Shown here in pieces: positions 53,121 to 61,851 of a stretch of 64,000 nucleotides of DNA (the first letter of the stretch is position 1; each line of letters starts with the position of its first letter). The translations under genes were made by a program, and so were the position numbers. Origin of the DNA: Streptomyces sp. DI166 (GTDB lineage: Bacteria; Actinomycetota; Actinomycetes; Streptomycetales; Streptomycetaceae); NCBI RefSeq assembly GCF_900091315.1, contig NZ_FLSP01000017.1, forward strand, positions 1-64,000. The letters are read 5' to 3'. A model generated the notes under the pieces. It had not been told where the DNA came from and did no database searches. It saw only the letters and a list, made by a program, of their open reading frames with translations.

Positions 53121-54598
53121 CACTGGCACCCGCCCCACCGGACCTCCTCGCTCCCCCGGCCGGTGACCGGCTCCCCGACGGGTTCACCGTCGAACTCGCC
53201 CCCGGCTCTCACCGCTCGGCGGACGGGCGGCTGATGATGGGCGGCTCGCCGTTGCGACTGATGAGGCTGACCGAGGCGGCGGTACGGCGCCTCGGTGACG
53301 GCCGGTTCTCCGTGACGGACGGCCCCAGCGCCGCGCTCGCCCGGCGCCTGCTGGACGCCGGGATCGCCCACCCGCGCCCCGCTCCGGTACCGGTGCGGGA
53401 CACCACCGTCGTCATCCCCGTCCGTGACCGCGCCGACCAACTCGACCGGCTGCTCGACGCCCTGCGCCGCGACCCGGCCACCACCGGTCTGCCGGTGCTG
53501 GTCGTCGACGACACCTCCCACTCCCCCGCCGCCGTGGCGGACGTGGCTCGCAGGCACGGAGCCCGGCTGCTCACGCACCCGTACAACCAGGGCCCGGCCG
53601 CCGCCCGCAACACCGGGCTGCGGCACTGTCGTAGCGCATTCGTGGCGTTCTGCGACTCGGACGTGGTGCCCGAACCAGGCTGGCTGGCGCCGCTGTTGGC
53701 GCAGTTCACCGATCCGGCGGTGGCGCTCGTCGCGCCGCGTGTGGTGGCGTTGCCGGTGCCGTCGCCGGGGCTGCTGGACCGGTACGAGAAGCTGCGCTCG
53801 CCGCTGGACATGGGCGCGGCGGAGGGGCCGGTGGTGCCGGTGTCGGCGCTGTCGTACGTGCCGAGCGCGACGATCGTGGTGCGCAGGGCGGCCGTGGGCG
53901 CCGGGTTCGACACGGCTCTGCGGGTCGGTGAGGACGTCGACCTGTGCATGCGGTTGCACGAGGCGGGCTGGCGTGTGCGGTACGTACCTTCCGCGAGGGT
54001 CGGCCATCGCCACCGCACGGACCTGCGCAACTGGCTGGCGCAGCGCGCGAGTTACGGCACCGGGGCCGCCGCCCTGGCGCTGCGGCACCCCGGGCAGGTG
54101 CCGCCGCTGTACGCGGCGCCCTGGTCGCTGACCGCCTGTGCCCTGCTGCTGCGGGGCAGGCCCGTGCCGGTGGCCGCCGCGGCCGTACTGACCGGGGTGA
54201 CGGCCGTACGGGTGGCGCGCCGGATGCCCGACGCCGACCACCCGGCACGCGCGGGCGCCCTGCTGTCCGTCGCCGCCGTGCGGGGCACCGCGGAACAGTT
54301 GCTGCGCTGCGCCACCCGCCACCACTGGCCGGTCGCGCTCGCCGCGGCCGCCGTGGACAAGCGGGCCCGATGGCTCCTGCTCACCGCCGCCGTCGCCGAC
54401 GGACTGCTCGACCACCGCCGCTCCGGCAGCCCGCTCCCACCGCTCACCCATCTCGCGCTGCGCCGCCTGGACGACCTGGCCTACGGCTGGGGCGTCTGGC
54501 AGGGCGCCGTGCGCCACCGCACCACCGCCCCGCTGCGGCCCCGGCTCGCCCTGCGCATGGTGAGCCGCTGGACCGGCGCCCGGCCGCAGCCGGGCTGA
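53117..54598 (+). CDS. mftF: Mycofactocin glycosyltransferase
   Basis: A 493-aa family 2 glycosyltransferase with TTVVIPVRDRADQLDRLLDAL, the nucleotide-sugar aspartates in VVDDTSHS and FCDSDVV, and GEDVDLCMRLHEAGWRVRY. An N-terminal MftB-like extension (about 20-90) and C-terminal hydrophobic segments are typical of MftF. It attaches glucose units to premycofactocin. ATG overlaps the SDR stop. It is the last mft gene in this run; no mftG follows. Confidence 0.94.
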   Translation: MTLAPAPPDLLAPPAGDRLPDGFTVELAPGSHRSADGRLMMGGSPLRLMRLTEAAVRRLGDGRFSVTDGPSAALARRLLDAGIAHPRPAPVPVRDTTVVIPVRDRADQLDRLLDALRRDPATTGLPVLVVDDTSHSPAAVADVARRHGARLLTHPYNQGPAAARNTGLRHCRSAFVAFCDSDVVPEPGWLAPLLAQFTDPAVALVAPRVVALPVPSPGLLDRYEKLRSPLDMGAAEGPVVPVSALSYVPSATIVVRRAAVGAGFDTALRVGEDVDLCMRLHEAGWRVRYVPSARVGHRHRTDLRNWLAQRASYGTGAAALALRHPGQVPPLYAAPWSLTACALLLRGRPVPVAAAAVLTGVTAVRVARRMPDADHPARAGALLSVAAVRGTAEQLLRCATRHHWPVALAAAAVDKRARWLLLTAAVADGLLDHRRSGSPLPPLTHLALRRLDDLAYGWGVWQGAVRHRTTAPLRPRLALRMVSRWTGARPQPG

Positions 54599-54725
54599 TC
54601 GGAACGAAGGGCCTCGGCGCCGCCAACCTGCCGCCAACCCTGTCCGCCCACTGTGGCTCTCGGAGACGGTCCCGCCGCCCTCAGCGGGGCCGTCGGCCGC
54701 ACCCGCACCTCACTGGAGGAACCGT

Positions 54726-56630
54726 ATGTCGCCCCGTTCCGACCACCACAGCCGTCACGGCCAGACCGCGCAGCCCGTGGACGACCGCCTCGCGTTCTGG
54801 GCGCGGCAGGCGGGCGAGCTGGACTGGGACACCGAGTGGAGCGAGGTCCTGGACTGGTCGGACGCCCCGTTCGCCCGCTGGTTCACCGGCGGGAAGCTGA
54901 ACGTGGCGTACAACTGCGTCGACCGGCATGTGGCGGCCGGCCACGGCGATCAGGTGGCCTTCCACTGGGAGGGCGAGCCGGGCGACACCCGCACGATCAC
55001 GTACGCGGAGCTGCGGCGCGAGGTCTGCCGTACGGCGAACGCGCTGCTGTCGCTCGGTCTGCGGGCCGGTGACCGGGTGGCGATCCAGTTGCCGATGATC
55101 CCGGAGGCGGTGTTCGCGATGCTGGCGTGCGCCCGGCTGGGGCTGCCGCACAGCGTGGTCTTCGGCGGGTTCTCACCGGCCGCGCTGCAGTCCCGGATCG
55201 AGGACGCCGGGGCGCGGCTGCTGATCACCTCGGACGGCCAGTACCGCCGGGGCAGGGTCGAGCCGATGAAGGCGAACACCGACGAGGCGACCCGCGACAC
55301 GCCGGGCGTGGAGCATGTCCTGGTGGTCCGGCGCACCGGCACCGACGTGCCGTGGACGGAAGGCCGCGACCTGTGGTGGCACGAGCTGGTGGACGTCCAG
55401 TCCGACCGGCACGAGCCGGAGGCGTTCGACGCCGAGCACCCGCTGTTCATCCTCTACACCTCGGGCACTACGGGTAGGCCGAAGGGCATCCTGCACACCT
55501 CCGGCGGCTATCTCACGCAGGCCGCCTGCACACACCGCACGGTGTTCGGGCTGGACCCGGACACCGACGTGTACTGGTGCACCGCCGACATCGGCTGGAT
55601 CACCGGGCACTCGTACATCGTCTACGGCCCGCTCGCCAACCGCACGACATCGGTGCTGTACGAGGGCACGCCCAACACCCCGCACGAGGGGCGGCACTTC
55701 GAGATCATCGAGAAGTACGGGGTGTCCGTGTACTACACGGCGCCCACGCTCATCCGGACGTTCATGAAGTGGGGCGAGGACATCCCGGCCCGCCACGACC
55801 TGTCCTCGATCCGGGTGCTCGGCAGTGTGGGTGAGCCGATCAACCCGGAGGCGTGGCGGTGGTACCGCGAGCACATCGGGGCCGGGCGGGCGCCGGTCGT
55901 GGACACCTGGTGGCAGACGGAGACGGGCGCCGTGATGATCGCGCCGTCGCCCGACTCCCCTTCCTTCAAGCCCGGTTCGGCGCAGACGCCGGTGCCGGGG
56001 ATCTCCGCGAAGGTGGTCGACGACCAGGGCGTGGAGGTCGCGAAGGGCGAGAGCGGCTATCTGGTGCTGGACCAGCCGTGGCCGTCGATGCTGCGCGGGG
56101 TGTGGGGCGACGACGACCGCTACCGGCAGACGTACTGGGCGAGGTTCGCGGCGCAGCGCTACTACTTCGCCGGGGACGGCGCCCGCTACGACGACGACGG
56201 CGACATCTGGCTGCTGGGCCGGGTCGACGACGTGATGAACGTGTCGGGGCACCGGATCTCCACTTCCGAGGTGGAGTCGGCGCTCGTCTCCCACCCGGCG
56301 GTGGCCGAGGCGGCGGTGGTCGGTGCCTCGGACGCGACGACGGGGCAGGCGATCGTGGCCTTCGTCATCCTGCGCGAGGGTGCCGGGGGCGAGGTCGCGG
56401 TGGACGCCCTGCGCGAGCACGTGGCGCGGGAGATCGGGCCCATCGCCAAGCCGCGGCGGATCCTGGTCGTCCCCGAGCTGCCCAAGACCCGCTCGGGCAA
56501 GATCATGCGGCGGCTGTTGCGGGATGTCGCGGAGAACCGGCAGGTCGGTGATGTGTCCACGCTCGCGGACGCCTCGGTCATGGACCGCATCCACGCCGGT
56601 CTGGCCGACGCGTCCGAGCAGTCCGGCTGA
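54726..56630 (+). CDS. acs: AMP-forming acetyl-CoA (short-chain acyl-CoA) synthetase
   Basis: A 634-aa acyl-CoA synthetase: ILYTSGTTGRPKG (ATP binding), VYWCTADIGWITGHSY, DTWWQTETGAVM, GRVDDVMNVSGHRIST and the acetylation lysine context PKTRSGKIMRR. The sequence fits acetyl-CoA synthetase (W at the acyl pocket in TWWQTE). It turns acetate, the product of the upstream dehydrogenases, into acetyl-CoA, AMP and pyrophosphate. ATG has GGAGG. It begins 127 bp after mftF; a half-site CCTGTCCG lies at 54639-54646. Confidence 0.93.
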   Translation: MSPRSDHHSRHGQTAQPVDDRLAFWARQAGELDWDTEWSEVLDWSDAPFARWFTGGKLNVAYNCVDRHVAAGHGDQVAFHWEGEPGDTRTITYAELRREVCRTANALLSLGLRAGDRVAIQLPMIPEAVFAMLACARLGLPHSVVFGGFSPAALQSRIEDAGARLLITSDGQYRRGRVEPMKANTDEATRDTPGVEHVLVVRRTGTDVPWTEGRDLWWHELVDVQSDRHEPEAFDAEHPLFILYTSGTTGRPKGILHTSGGYLTQAACTHRTVFGLDPDTDVYWCTADIGWITGHSYIVYGPLANRTTSVLYEGTPNTPHEGRHFEIIEKYGVSVYYTAPTLIRTFMKWGEDIPARHDLSSIRVLGSVGEPINPEAWRWYREHIGAGRAPVVDTWWQTETGAVMIAPSPDSPSFKPGSAQTPVPGISAKVVDDQGVEVAKGESGYLVLDQPWPSMLRGVWGDDDRYRQTYWARFAAQRYYFAGDGARYDDDGDIWLLGRVDDVMNVSGHRISTSEVESALVSHPAVAEAAVVGASDATTGQAIVAFVILREGAGGEVAVDALREHVAREIGPIAKPRRILVVPELPKTRSGKIMRRLLRDVAENRQVGDVSTLADASVMDRIHAGLADASEQSG

Positions 56631-56648
56631 TCGGCAGGGTGTGCGGTC

Positions 56649-57302
56649 ATGGGACACATCAGTACGTTGACCGGCCGGGTCGTCCTCGTCACCGGGGAGG
56701 GCGAGCCGGCCCCGGCGGTGACGGCGAGCCTCGTGGCACGCGGGGCGCGGGTGGCAGTCGCCGGCGCGCCCGTTCCGCGGGGTTCCTCCGTGCTCGCGCT
56801 GCCCTTCACCCCGTCGGACGCTGCCGGACCCGGCCGGGTCGTCGACACGGTGGTGGAGCGGCTCGGCCGTTTGGACCACGTGGTGAACCTGGTCGCGGGC
56901 CGCCCCCGCACGGGACCGCTGATGGAACTGGATCCGCTGGATCTGCGCGAAACGTTCCAGCGGGACCTGGTGATGCCGCTGAGCTTCGTCCAGCGCGCCT
57001 ACCGGCGTTGGATGGCGGCGCACGGCGGATCGGTGGTCAACGTGGTCGCGGCGACGGGGCGCGGCGGCGCCCGGGACGCCACGCTGGCCGGGCTGACCGA
57101 ACTCACCGAGTCGCTGGCCGCCGAGCTGGCACCCCGGGTGGACGTACATACGCTGATCCCCAGCCCGTCGCTGGACGCGGCGGCGCACCTCGTCGGCCTG
57201 GCCGAAGTATTGTGCGATCTGCTGACCCACCGGATGGATCCGGCCCAGGGCCCGGTGCTGGTCCTCAGCGCCGAACCCGACTGCGCCTCCCGGGCCGCCT
57301 GA
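56649..57302 (+). CDS. Degenerate SDR-fold protein
   Basis: A 217-aa protein that aligns with short-chain dehydrogenases along its length (VVLVTGEGE, LDHVVNLVAG, VVNVVAATGRG, ESLAAELAPRVDVHTL) but has lost key residues. The glycine motif TGxxxGxG reads TGEGEPAPA, the catalytic Ser is Ala, and the Tyr/Lys positions read Arg and Leu. It is therefore unlikely to be an active oxidoreductase and may be a scaffold or binding protein. It starts 18 bp after acs, so it is probably co-transcribed. Confidence 0.75.
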   Translation: MGHISTLTGRVVLVTGEGEPAPAVTASLVARGARVAVAGAPVPRGSSVLALPFTPSDAAGPGRVVDTVVERLGRLDHVVNLVAGRPRTGPLMELDPLDLRETFQRDLVMPLSFVQRAYRRWMAAHGGSVVNVVAATGRGGARDATLAGLTELTESLAAELAPRVDVHTLIPSPSLDAAAHLVGLAEVLCDLLTHRMDPAQGPVLVLSAEPDCASRAA

Positions 57303-57352
57303 CCACCGTGCTGCCAGAGGGAACCGACCGAACCGCGAGTCCGACAGCGGAT

Positions 57353-57368
57353 ATTGCGATCAAGCAAT
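57353..57368. promoter_or_regulatory. Short inverted repeat upstream of adenylate kinase
   Basis: ATTGC (57353-57357) and GCAAT (57364-57368) flank GATCAA in an AT-rich patch, 53 nt before the adenylate kinase start. It could be an operator or promoter element. Arms are only 5 bp, so chance is possible. Confidence 0.3.
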
Positions 57369-57420
57369 CGGCCGAACGGGCCACCGACGAACAGCTCTCA
57401 CGGAAAGGTGCGCATCGCTG

Positions 57421-57975
57421 ATGCGAATCATCCTCATCGGGCCTCCCGGAGCGGGCAAGGGCACCCAGGCCGTCGCCTTGAGCGAGCGGCTCGGCGTCCC
57501 CCACATCTCCACCGGAGACCTGTTCCGGGACCATGTCGCACGCCGGACCCCGCTCGGCCAGGAAGCCCAGCGCTACCTCGACACCGGGGAACTCGTCCCC
57601 GACCACGTCACCGCCGGCATGGTGCGCGAACGCCTCGCACTCCCGGACGCCAGCGGCGGCTACCTCCTCGACGGCTTCCCCCGCACGGTCCCTCAGGCGC
57701 AGGAACTCGCCGCGATGCTCACCGGCACCGGCACGGCACTCGACGCGGTGCTGGAGCTCTCGGTCCCCGAGGAGGTCGTCGTCGCGCGGCTGCTGGGGCG
57801 CGGCCGGGCGGACGACACCGAGGAGGTCATCCGCAACCGGCAGCGGGTGTACGAGAAGCAGACCGCGCCGCTGCTCGCGTACTACGCGGACCTCCTCGTG
57901 ACGGTCCCCGCGGACGGGCCGGTGCCCGAGATCACGGCACGGGCCCTGGAAGGCCTGTCGGCGCCGCGCGTGTGA
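57421..57975 (+). CDS. adk: Adenylate kinase, short (LID-less) form
   Basis: A 184-aa kinase converting ATP plus AMP to two ADP. It has Walker A GPPGAGKGTQ, the AMP-site STGDLFRDHV and DGFPRT. The usual bacterial enzyme is about 215 aa; here the LID between GRGRADD and RQRVYEKQ is minimal, as in the mycobacterial enzyme. The housekeeping copy in actinomycetes lies in the secY-map operon, so this is probably a second copy. Following acs, it would recycle the AMP released by acyl-CoA synthesis. Confidence 0.92.
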   Translation: MRIILIGPPGAGKGTQAVALSERLGVPHISTGDLFRDHVARRTPLGQEAQRYLDTGELVPDHVTAGMVRERLALPDASGGYLLDGFPRTVPQAQELAAMLTGTGTALDAVLELSVPEEVVVARLLGRGRADDTEEVIRNRQRVYEKQTAPLLAYYADLLVTVPADGPVPEITARALEGLSAPRV

Positions 57976-57985
57976 GCGAGGTGTC

Positions 57986-58035
57986 CCCTGGGCGGGACGT
58001 TCAGGTGCCGCCCAGGGTGTCCGCGTCGCGCGGAC
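57986..58035. terminator. Paired hairpins between convergent adk and NmrA-like gene
   Basis: CCCTGGGCGG (57986-57995) and CCGCCCAGGG (58008-58017) form a perfect 10-bp stem with a 12-nt loop. GTCCGCG (58019-58025) and CGCGGAC (58029-58035) form a second perfect 7-bp stem. No T-run follows, which is common for Streptomyces terminators. The position between two converging genes fits a bidirectional terminator. Confidence 0.7.
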
Positions 58036-58039
58036 CTCG

Positions 58040-58882
58040 TCACGCGTGTGGCCCGAAGGCCTCCGCGTGCTCCTGCGCCCACTGGCGGAAGGTCCGCGCG
58101 GGGCGGCCCGTGACCTTCTCGACGGTGTCGGTGACCGTGCGGCCGATCTCCGGGGTGTTTCCGTAGGCTTCGAGCAGGAAGCCGATCACCTCGTCGGTGT
58201 GGCCCGCTGCCCGCCACTGCTCGACGGCCTGCTCCTCGGTCAGTTCGACGAGGGACACCGCCCGCCCCCGCGCGCCCGCGACGGCGGCCACCTTGTCCGC
58301 GACGGTCAGCACTTCGGGGCCGGTGATCACGTACTCCTGTCCGCCGTGGCCCTCCTCGGTGAGCGCGACCGCGGCCACGGCGCCGATGTCGCCCTCGTGG
58401 ACCATGGCACTCAGGCGGGAGACGAACGGCTCCCGGACCTCGTCCCGGCTGACGATGCCGTCCGCCCACTCCAACGCGTTGGCCATGAACTCGACCGGCA
58501 TGAGTACGGTCCAGTCCACGCCGTCGTCGGCGCGCACGGCGTCCTCCAGCGGGGTCCCCTCGCCGCCGTGCAGCACGGTGACCCGGCGTACCCCGGCCGC
58601 GCGGGCCAGCTCAAGAATCCTCGGGCCCGTCTGCAGCGGGGCGAAGTACGCGCCACCGAAGGTGATCAGGTGCAGGCCGGTCACGCCCTCCAGGGCCGGG
58701 GTCAGGGTGTCCGGGTCCGTCAGGTCGCCCTCGACCACCTCGACCCCGGCCGGGAGGTCGGCCTTCGCCGCGTTCCGGGTCAGTGCGCGGACCCGGTGGC
58801 CGCGGGTGAGGAGTTCGGCGACGACCTGACGGCCGACGGTTCCGGTGGCACCGGTGACAAGGATGTTCTGCGTCTGGGTCAT
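58040..58882 (-). CDS. NmrA-like NAD(P)H-binding reductase
   Basis: A 280-aa atypical SDR with ILVTGATGTVGRQVVAELLTRGHRVRALTR at the N-terminus and a C-terminal region (SRLSAMVHEGDIGAVAAVAL) typical of the NmrA/quinone-reductase-like group. These proteins act as redox sensors or reductases; the substrate is unknown. ATG at 58882 is where homologues begin. It is followed by hairpins shared with adk. Confidence 0.85.
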   Translation of the reverse strand: MTQTQNILVTGATGTVGRQVVAELLTRGHRVRALTRNAAKADLPAGVEVVEGDLTDPDTLTPALEGVTGLHLITFGGAYFAPLQTGPRILELARAAGVRRVTVLHGGEGTPLEDAVRADDGVDWTVLMPVEFMANALEWADGIVSRDEVREPFVSRLSAMVHEGDIGAVAAVALTEEGHGGQEYVITGPEVLTVADKVAAVAGARGRAVSLVELTEEQAVEQWRAAGHTDEVIGFLLEAYGNTPEIGRTVTDTVEKVTGRPARTFRQWAQEHAEAFGPHA

Positions 58883-58952
58883 GGGACGACCGTAGGAGGC
58901 GTTGCGGACAGCTTCGGTCCGCAATGCTCGCGGTCGCCGCACCCCGATCGCG

Positions 58953-60374
58953 TCACAGCATGACGTGCTTGACCTGCGTGTAGTCGAGCAGTCCGGTGAG
59001 GGAGAGATCGCTGCCGCAGCCGGAGTGGCCCACCCCTCCGTGCGGCATCTCCGAGACCGTCGTGCCGTGGGTGTTGACCCAGACGATGCCGGTGCGCAGG
59101 GCGCGTGTCGCGCGCATGGCCCGGTCGTGGTCGCGTGTCCACACGCTCGCGGCGAGCCCCTGCGGGACGCCGTTGGCCAGCCGTACGGCCTCGGCCTCGT
59201 CGGTGAAGGGCTGGACGGTGACGACCGGCCCGAACACCTCGCGCTGCACGATCTCGTCCAGCTGCCGCACTCCGGCGACTACCGTGGGCTCGTGGAAGTA
59301 GCCGGGCCGGTCCACCACCGCACCGCCCGAGACGATCTCCCCGTGCGCCGGCAGACGCTCCAGCAGGCCGCGTACGGCGGCGAGTTGGGCCGCGTTGGCC
59401 AGCGGGCCGAAGTCCGCGTGCCCGTCGTCCGGGGCCCCGGGGCGCAGACGCGCCACCCGCTGCGTGAACCGGGTCAGGAAGGTGTCGTGGATACGCCGGT
59501 CGACCAGGATCCTGGTCGCGGCCGTGCAGTCCTGGCCCGCGTTGTAGAACGACAGTGACGCCAACTGCTCCACCGCGTCGTCGAGATCGGCGTCCGCGTG
59601 GATCAACACGGGCGCGTTCCCGCCGAGTTCCAGGTGCAGGCGCTTGAGGTCCGCCGCTGCCGCCGCGGCGATCTCCTGGCCCGCGCGCACGCTTCCCGTG
59701 ACGGCGACGAGGCGCACGTCCGGGTGGGCGACCAGGGCCCGCCCGGTGTCGCGGTCGCCGCACACCACGTTCAGCACGCCGGGCGGCAGGTGCTCGGCGG
59801 CGAGTCGGGCCAGGAGGACGGCCGAGGACGGTGTGGTGTCGGAGGGTTTGAGGACGACCGTGTTGCCGGCCGCGAGGGCCGGGGCGATCTTCCAGACGGC
59901 CATCATCAGCGGGTAGTTCCACGGGGTGATCTGCGCGCAGACGCCGATGGGTTCGCGCCGCAGGACCGAGGTGCGGCCCGGTGTGTACTCGGCGGCGGCC
60001 GAGCCGGGCAGATTGCGGGCGGCTCCGGCGTAGTACCGCAACACGTCCACGATGGCGGGCAGTTCGTCGGCGAGGAACAGGGACCGCGGCTTGCCCGTGT
60101 CGGCCACTTCGGCGTCCGCGATCCGGTCGGCCGTCCGTTCAAGGCTGTCGGCGATCCTGAGCAGTGCCGTCTGCCGCTCACCGGGCGTTGTCGACGCCCA
60201 GTTCTCGAAGGCGTCCTCCGCGGCCCGGCAGGCCGCGTCCACGTCCTCGGGGCCGGACAGCGGGGCCGTGGCGTGGGGCAGCCCGGTGGCCGGGTCGATC
60301 AGCGGCAGGGTGGCGCCGGACGCGGCCGGAACGTCCTTGCCGCCGATGTGGTTGAGTCGGTCGCTGTCAGCCAC
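58953..60374 (-). CDS. Gamma-aminobutyraldehyde dehydrogenase
   Basis: A 473-aa aldehyde dehydrogenase with LELGGNAPVLI (catalytic Glu), YNAGQDCTAATR (catalytic Cys) and [29 protein letters not shown]. The YNAGQDCTA context is typical of aminoaldehyde dehydrogenases. With the neighbouring amine oxidase it would turn putrescine-derived 4-aminobutanal into GABA. GTG at 60374 overlaps the end of the amine oxidase gene by 8 bp. Confidence 0.9.
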   Translation of the reverse strand: MADSDRLNHIGGKDVPAASGATLPLIDPATGLPHATAPLSGPEDVDAACRAAEDAFENWASTTPGERQTALLRIADSLERTADRIADAEVADTGKPRSLFLADELPAIVDVLRYYAGAARNLPGSAAAEYTPGRTSVLRREPIGVCAQITPWNYPLMMAVWKIAPALAAGNTVVLKPSDTTPSSAVLLARLAAEHLPPGVLNVVCGDRDTGRALVAHPDVRLVAVTGSVRAGQEIAAAAAADLKRLHLELGGNAPVLIHADADLDDAVEQLASLSFYNAGQDCTAATRILVDRRIHDTFLTRFTQRVARLRPGAPDDGHADFGPLANAAQLAAVRGLLERLPAHGEIVSGGAVVDRPGYFHEPTVVAGVRQLDEIVQREVFGPVVTVQPFTDEAEAVRLANGVPQGLAASVWTRDHDRAMRATRALRTGIVWVNTHGTTVSEMPHGGVGHSGCGSDLSLTGLLDYTQVKHVML

Positions 60375-61686
60375 GGCGCAGCGCCTCCTCGGCCGCGGCG
60401 CGGCCGGTGCGGACGGCGCCCTCCATGTATCCGGCGACCCATTGGTCGGAGCCGCAGACGTAGAACGGCGGTTCGTGGCGGCCGTGCAGCGGGCCGACGG
60501 CCATCACCTCGCCGGGCGTCCACTGGGTGACGTACCCCTGGGTCCACGGGTCGGTGCCCCACAGCCGCAGATGGCAGGCGGTCGGCCGCAGGGCCTCGTC
60601 GCCGAACATGGCGGCGATCTCGGTGAGGAGTTCGGGGGTGCGCAGGTGGGGCGGGGTGCCGAGGAGGACGCCGTAGCGCTCGGGTGGGACCAGGGCCGAC
60701 AGGACGCCCTCGTTCTGCGGCCAGGTGCTGCCCAGGACGCCCTCCGTCTCGGACAGGCCGTTCAGTCCGGCGTCCCGCCAGAAGGGGCGGTCGTAGACGG
60801 CGGCGAACTTGGCTGCGACGGCCTGGCGTTGGCGGTGCAGGGAGGCGAGGCGCTCGTCGCTGACTCCGCTGACGGCGATGTCCCTGAGCGGTCCGACGGG
60901 CAGGGCGCTCACCACGGCTCCCGCGGTGAGGACCTCGCCGGTGCGCAGGCGCACGGTGCAGATACCGGGGCGGATGTCCACGGCGGCGACGGGCGAGCCG
61001 AGGCGGATGCGCGGGCCGAGGACGCGGCCCAGGACTTCGGCGAGTGTCGCGGAGCCCTCGGCGAGGCGCAGGCCTTCCCAGTCCTCGTAGTCGTAGTCGC
61101 CGGTGCCCGAGCCGGGGACGGCGGCGCTCTTGCGCAGTGCGGCGAGCAGGGAGATGCGCTCGTAGGAGCCGCCCGCCAGGGCGAGTTGGCCGATGTCCCA
61201 CAGGCGGACCACGGCGGGGCCGGCCCCGCCGGAGCGCAGCCAGTCGGCGACGGAGACCCGGTCGAGGGCGGTGGCGTCGGGGTGTGACCAGGGGTCGTCC
61301 GGGTCGACGGTGGCGGCGAGGGCGGCGAACTCCTTGCTCAGCCGTTCGTGGGTGGCCGTGTCTCCGGGGCCGAACCAGTGCGGTGGTTCGCCCGTCGAGC
61401 GGCCTTCCGGGGTGGCGCGGGTCATGCGGCCCGGTTCCTCGACGTAGCTGGGGACCAGCTTCAGGCCGAGTTCCGCGGCGAGTCGAAGGTAGGCGGTGTG
61501 GGCGTGGCCGACGACCTCGCCGCCGAGCTGGACGGTGCGGCCGTCGGGGGCGCGGGTCTGTTCGACCCGGCCGCCGACGCGGTCCCGGGCCTCCAGGACG
61601 AGGACGTCGGTGCCGGCTGCGGCGAGGTCCCGGGCGGCGCCGAGTCCGGCGAGACCGGCGCCGAGCACGATCACGTCGTGGTGCAT
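60367..61686 (-). CDS. FAD-dependent amine oxidase (putrescine oxidase type)
   Basis: A 439-aa flavin amine oxidase. The dinucleotide motif GAGLAGLGAARDLAAAGTDVLVLEARDRVGGR is at the N-terminus, and the C-terminus has the typical flavin-end sequence GYVTQWTPGE and GSDQWVAGYMEGAVRTGRAAAEE. Length and context (aldehyde dehydrogenase behind, polyamine ABC transporter ahead) suggest putrescine or another polyamine as substrate. Confidence 0.88.
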   Translation of the reverse strand: MHHDVIVLGAGLAGLGAARDLAAAGTDVLVLEARDRVGGRVEQTRAPDGRTVQLGGEVVGHAHTAYLRLAAELGLKLVPSYVEEPGRMTRATPEGRSTGEPPHWFGPGDTATHERLSKEFAALAATVDPDDPWSHPDATALDRVSVADWLRSGGAGPAVVRLWDIGQLALAGGSYERISLLAALRKSAAVPGSGTGDYDYEDWEGLRLAEGSATLAEVLGRVLGPRIRLGSPVAAVDIRPGICTVRLRTGEVLTAGAVVSALPVGPLRDIAVSGVSDERLASLHRQRQAVAAKFAAVYDRPFWRDAGLNGLSETEGVLGSTWPQNEGVLSALVPPERYGVLLGTPPHLRTPELLTEIAAMFGDEALRPTACHLRLWGTDPWTQGYVTQWTPGEVMAVGPLHGRHEPPFYVCGSDQWVAGYMEGAVRTGRAAAEEALRRG

Positions 61687-61808
61687 GGGTGGGGCTCTCT
61701 TCTGTCAGGGGGAGCGCGGGGTCGGGCAGCGCGGGCCCACGTTCGCGATTCAGGGAGCGCGGGCTCCCCGGGGCCAGGGGGCTCGGGCTCAGGGGGCGCG
61801 TAGGCCCG

Positions 61809-61837
61809 GGGGCCTGGGCTCAAGCAGCCCAGGCCCC
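61809..61837. terminator. Strong hairpin between potA and the amine oxidase gene
   Basis: A perfect 12-bp stem, GGGGCCTGGGCT with AGCCCAGGCCCC and a 5-nt loop CAAGC. No T-run follows. It lies 15 bp after the potA stop and 123 bp before the amine oxidase start, so it may end or stabilise the potABC message and separate it from the catabolic genes. The surrounding 60 bp is rich in GGGCTC repeats. Confidence 0.6.
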
Positions 61838-61851
61838 GAGGGGCTCGGGGC

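Noticed and set aside
54639..54646. CCTGTCCG half-site upstream of acetyl-CoA synthetase, resembling one arm of the shared palindrome
   Set aside because: Only 8 bases match and the mirror arm is missing; chance is likely in GC-rich DNA.
61700..61850. Repetitive GGGCTC-rich stretch considered as a possible direct-repeat array
   Set aside because: The units are irregular and short; only the 12-bp hairpin inside it is well defined.
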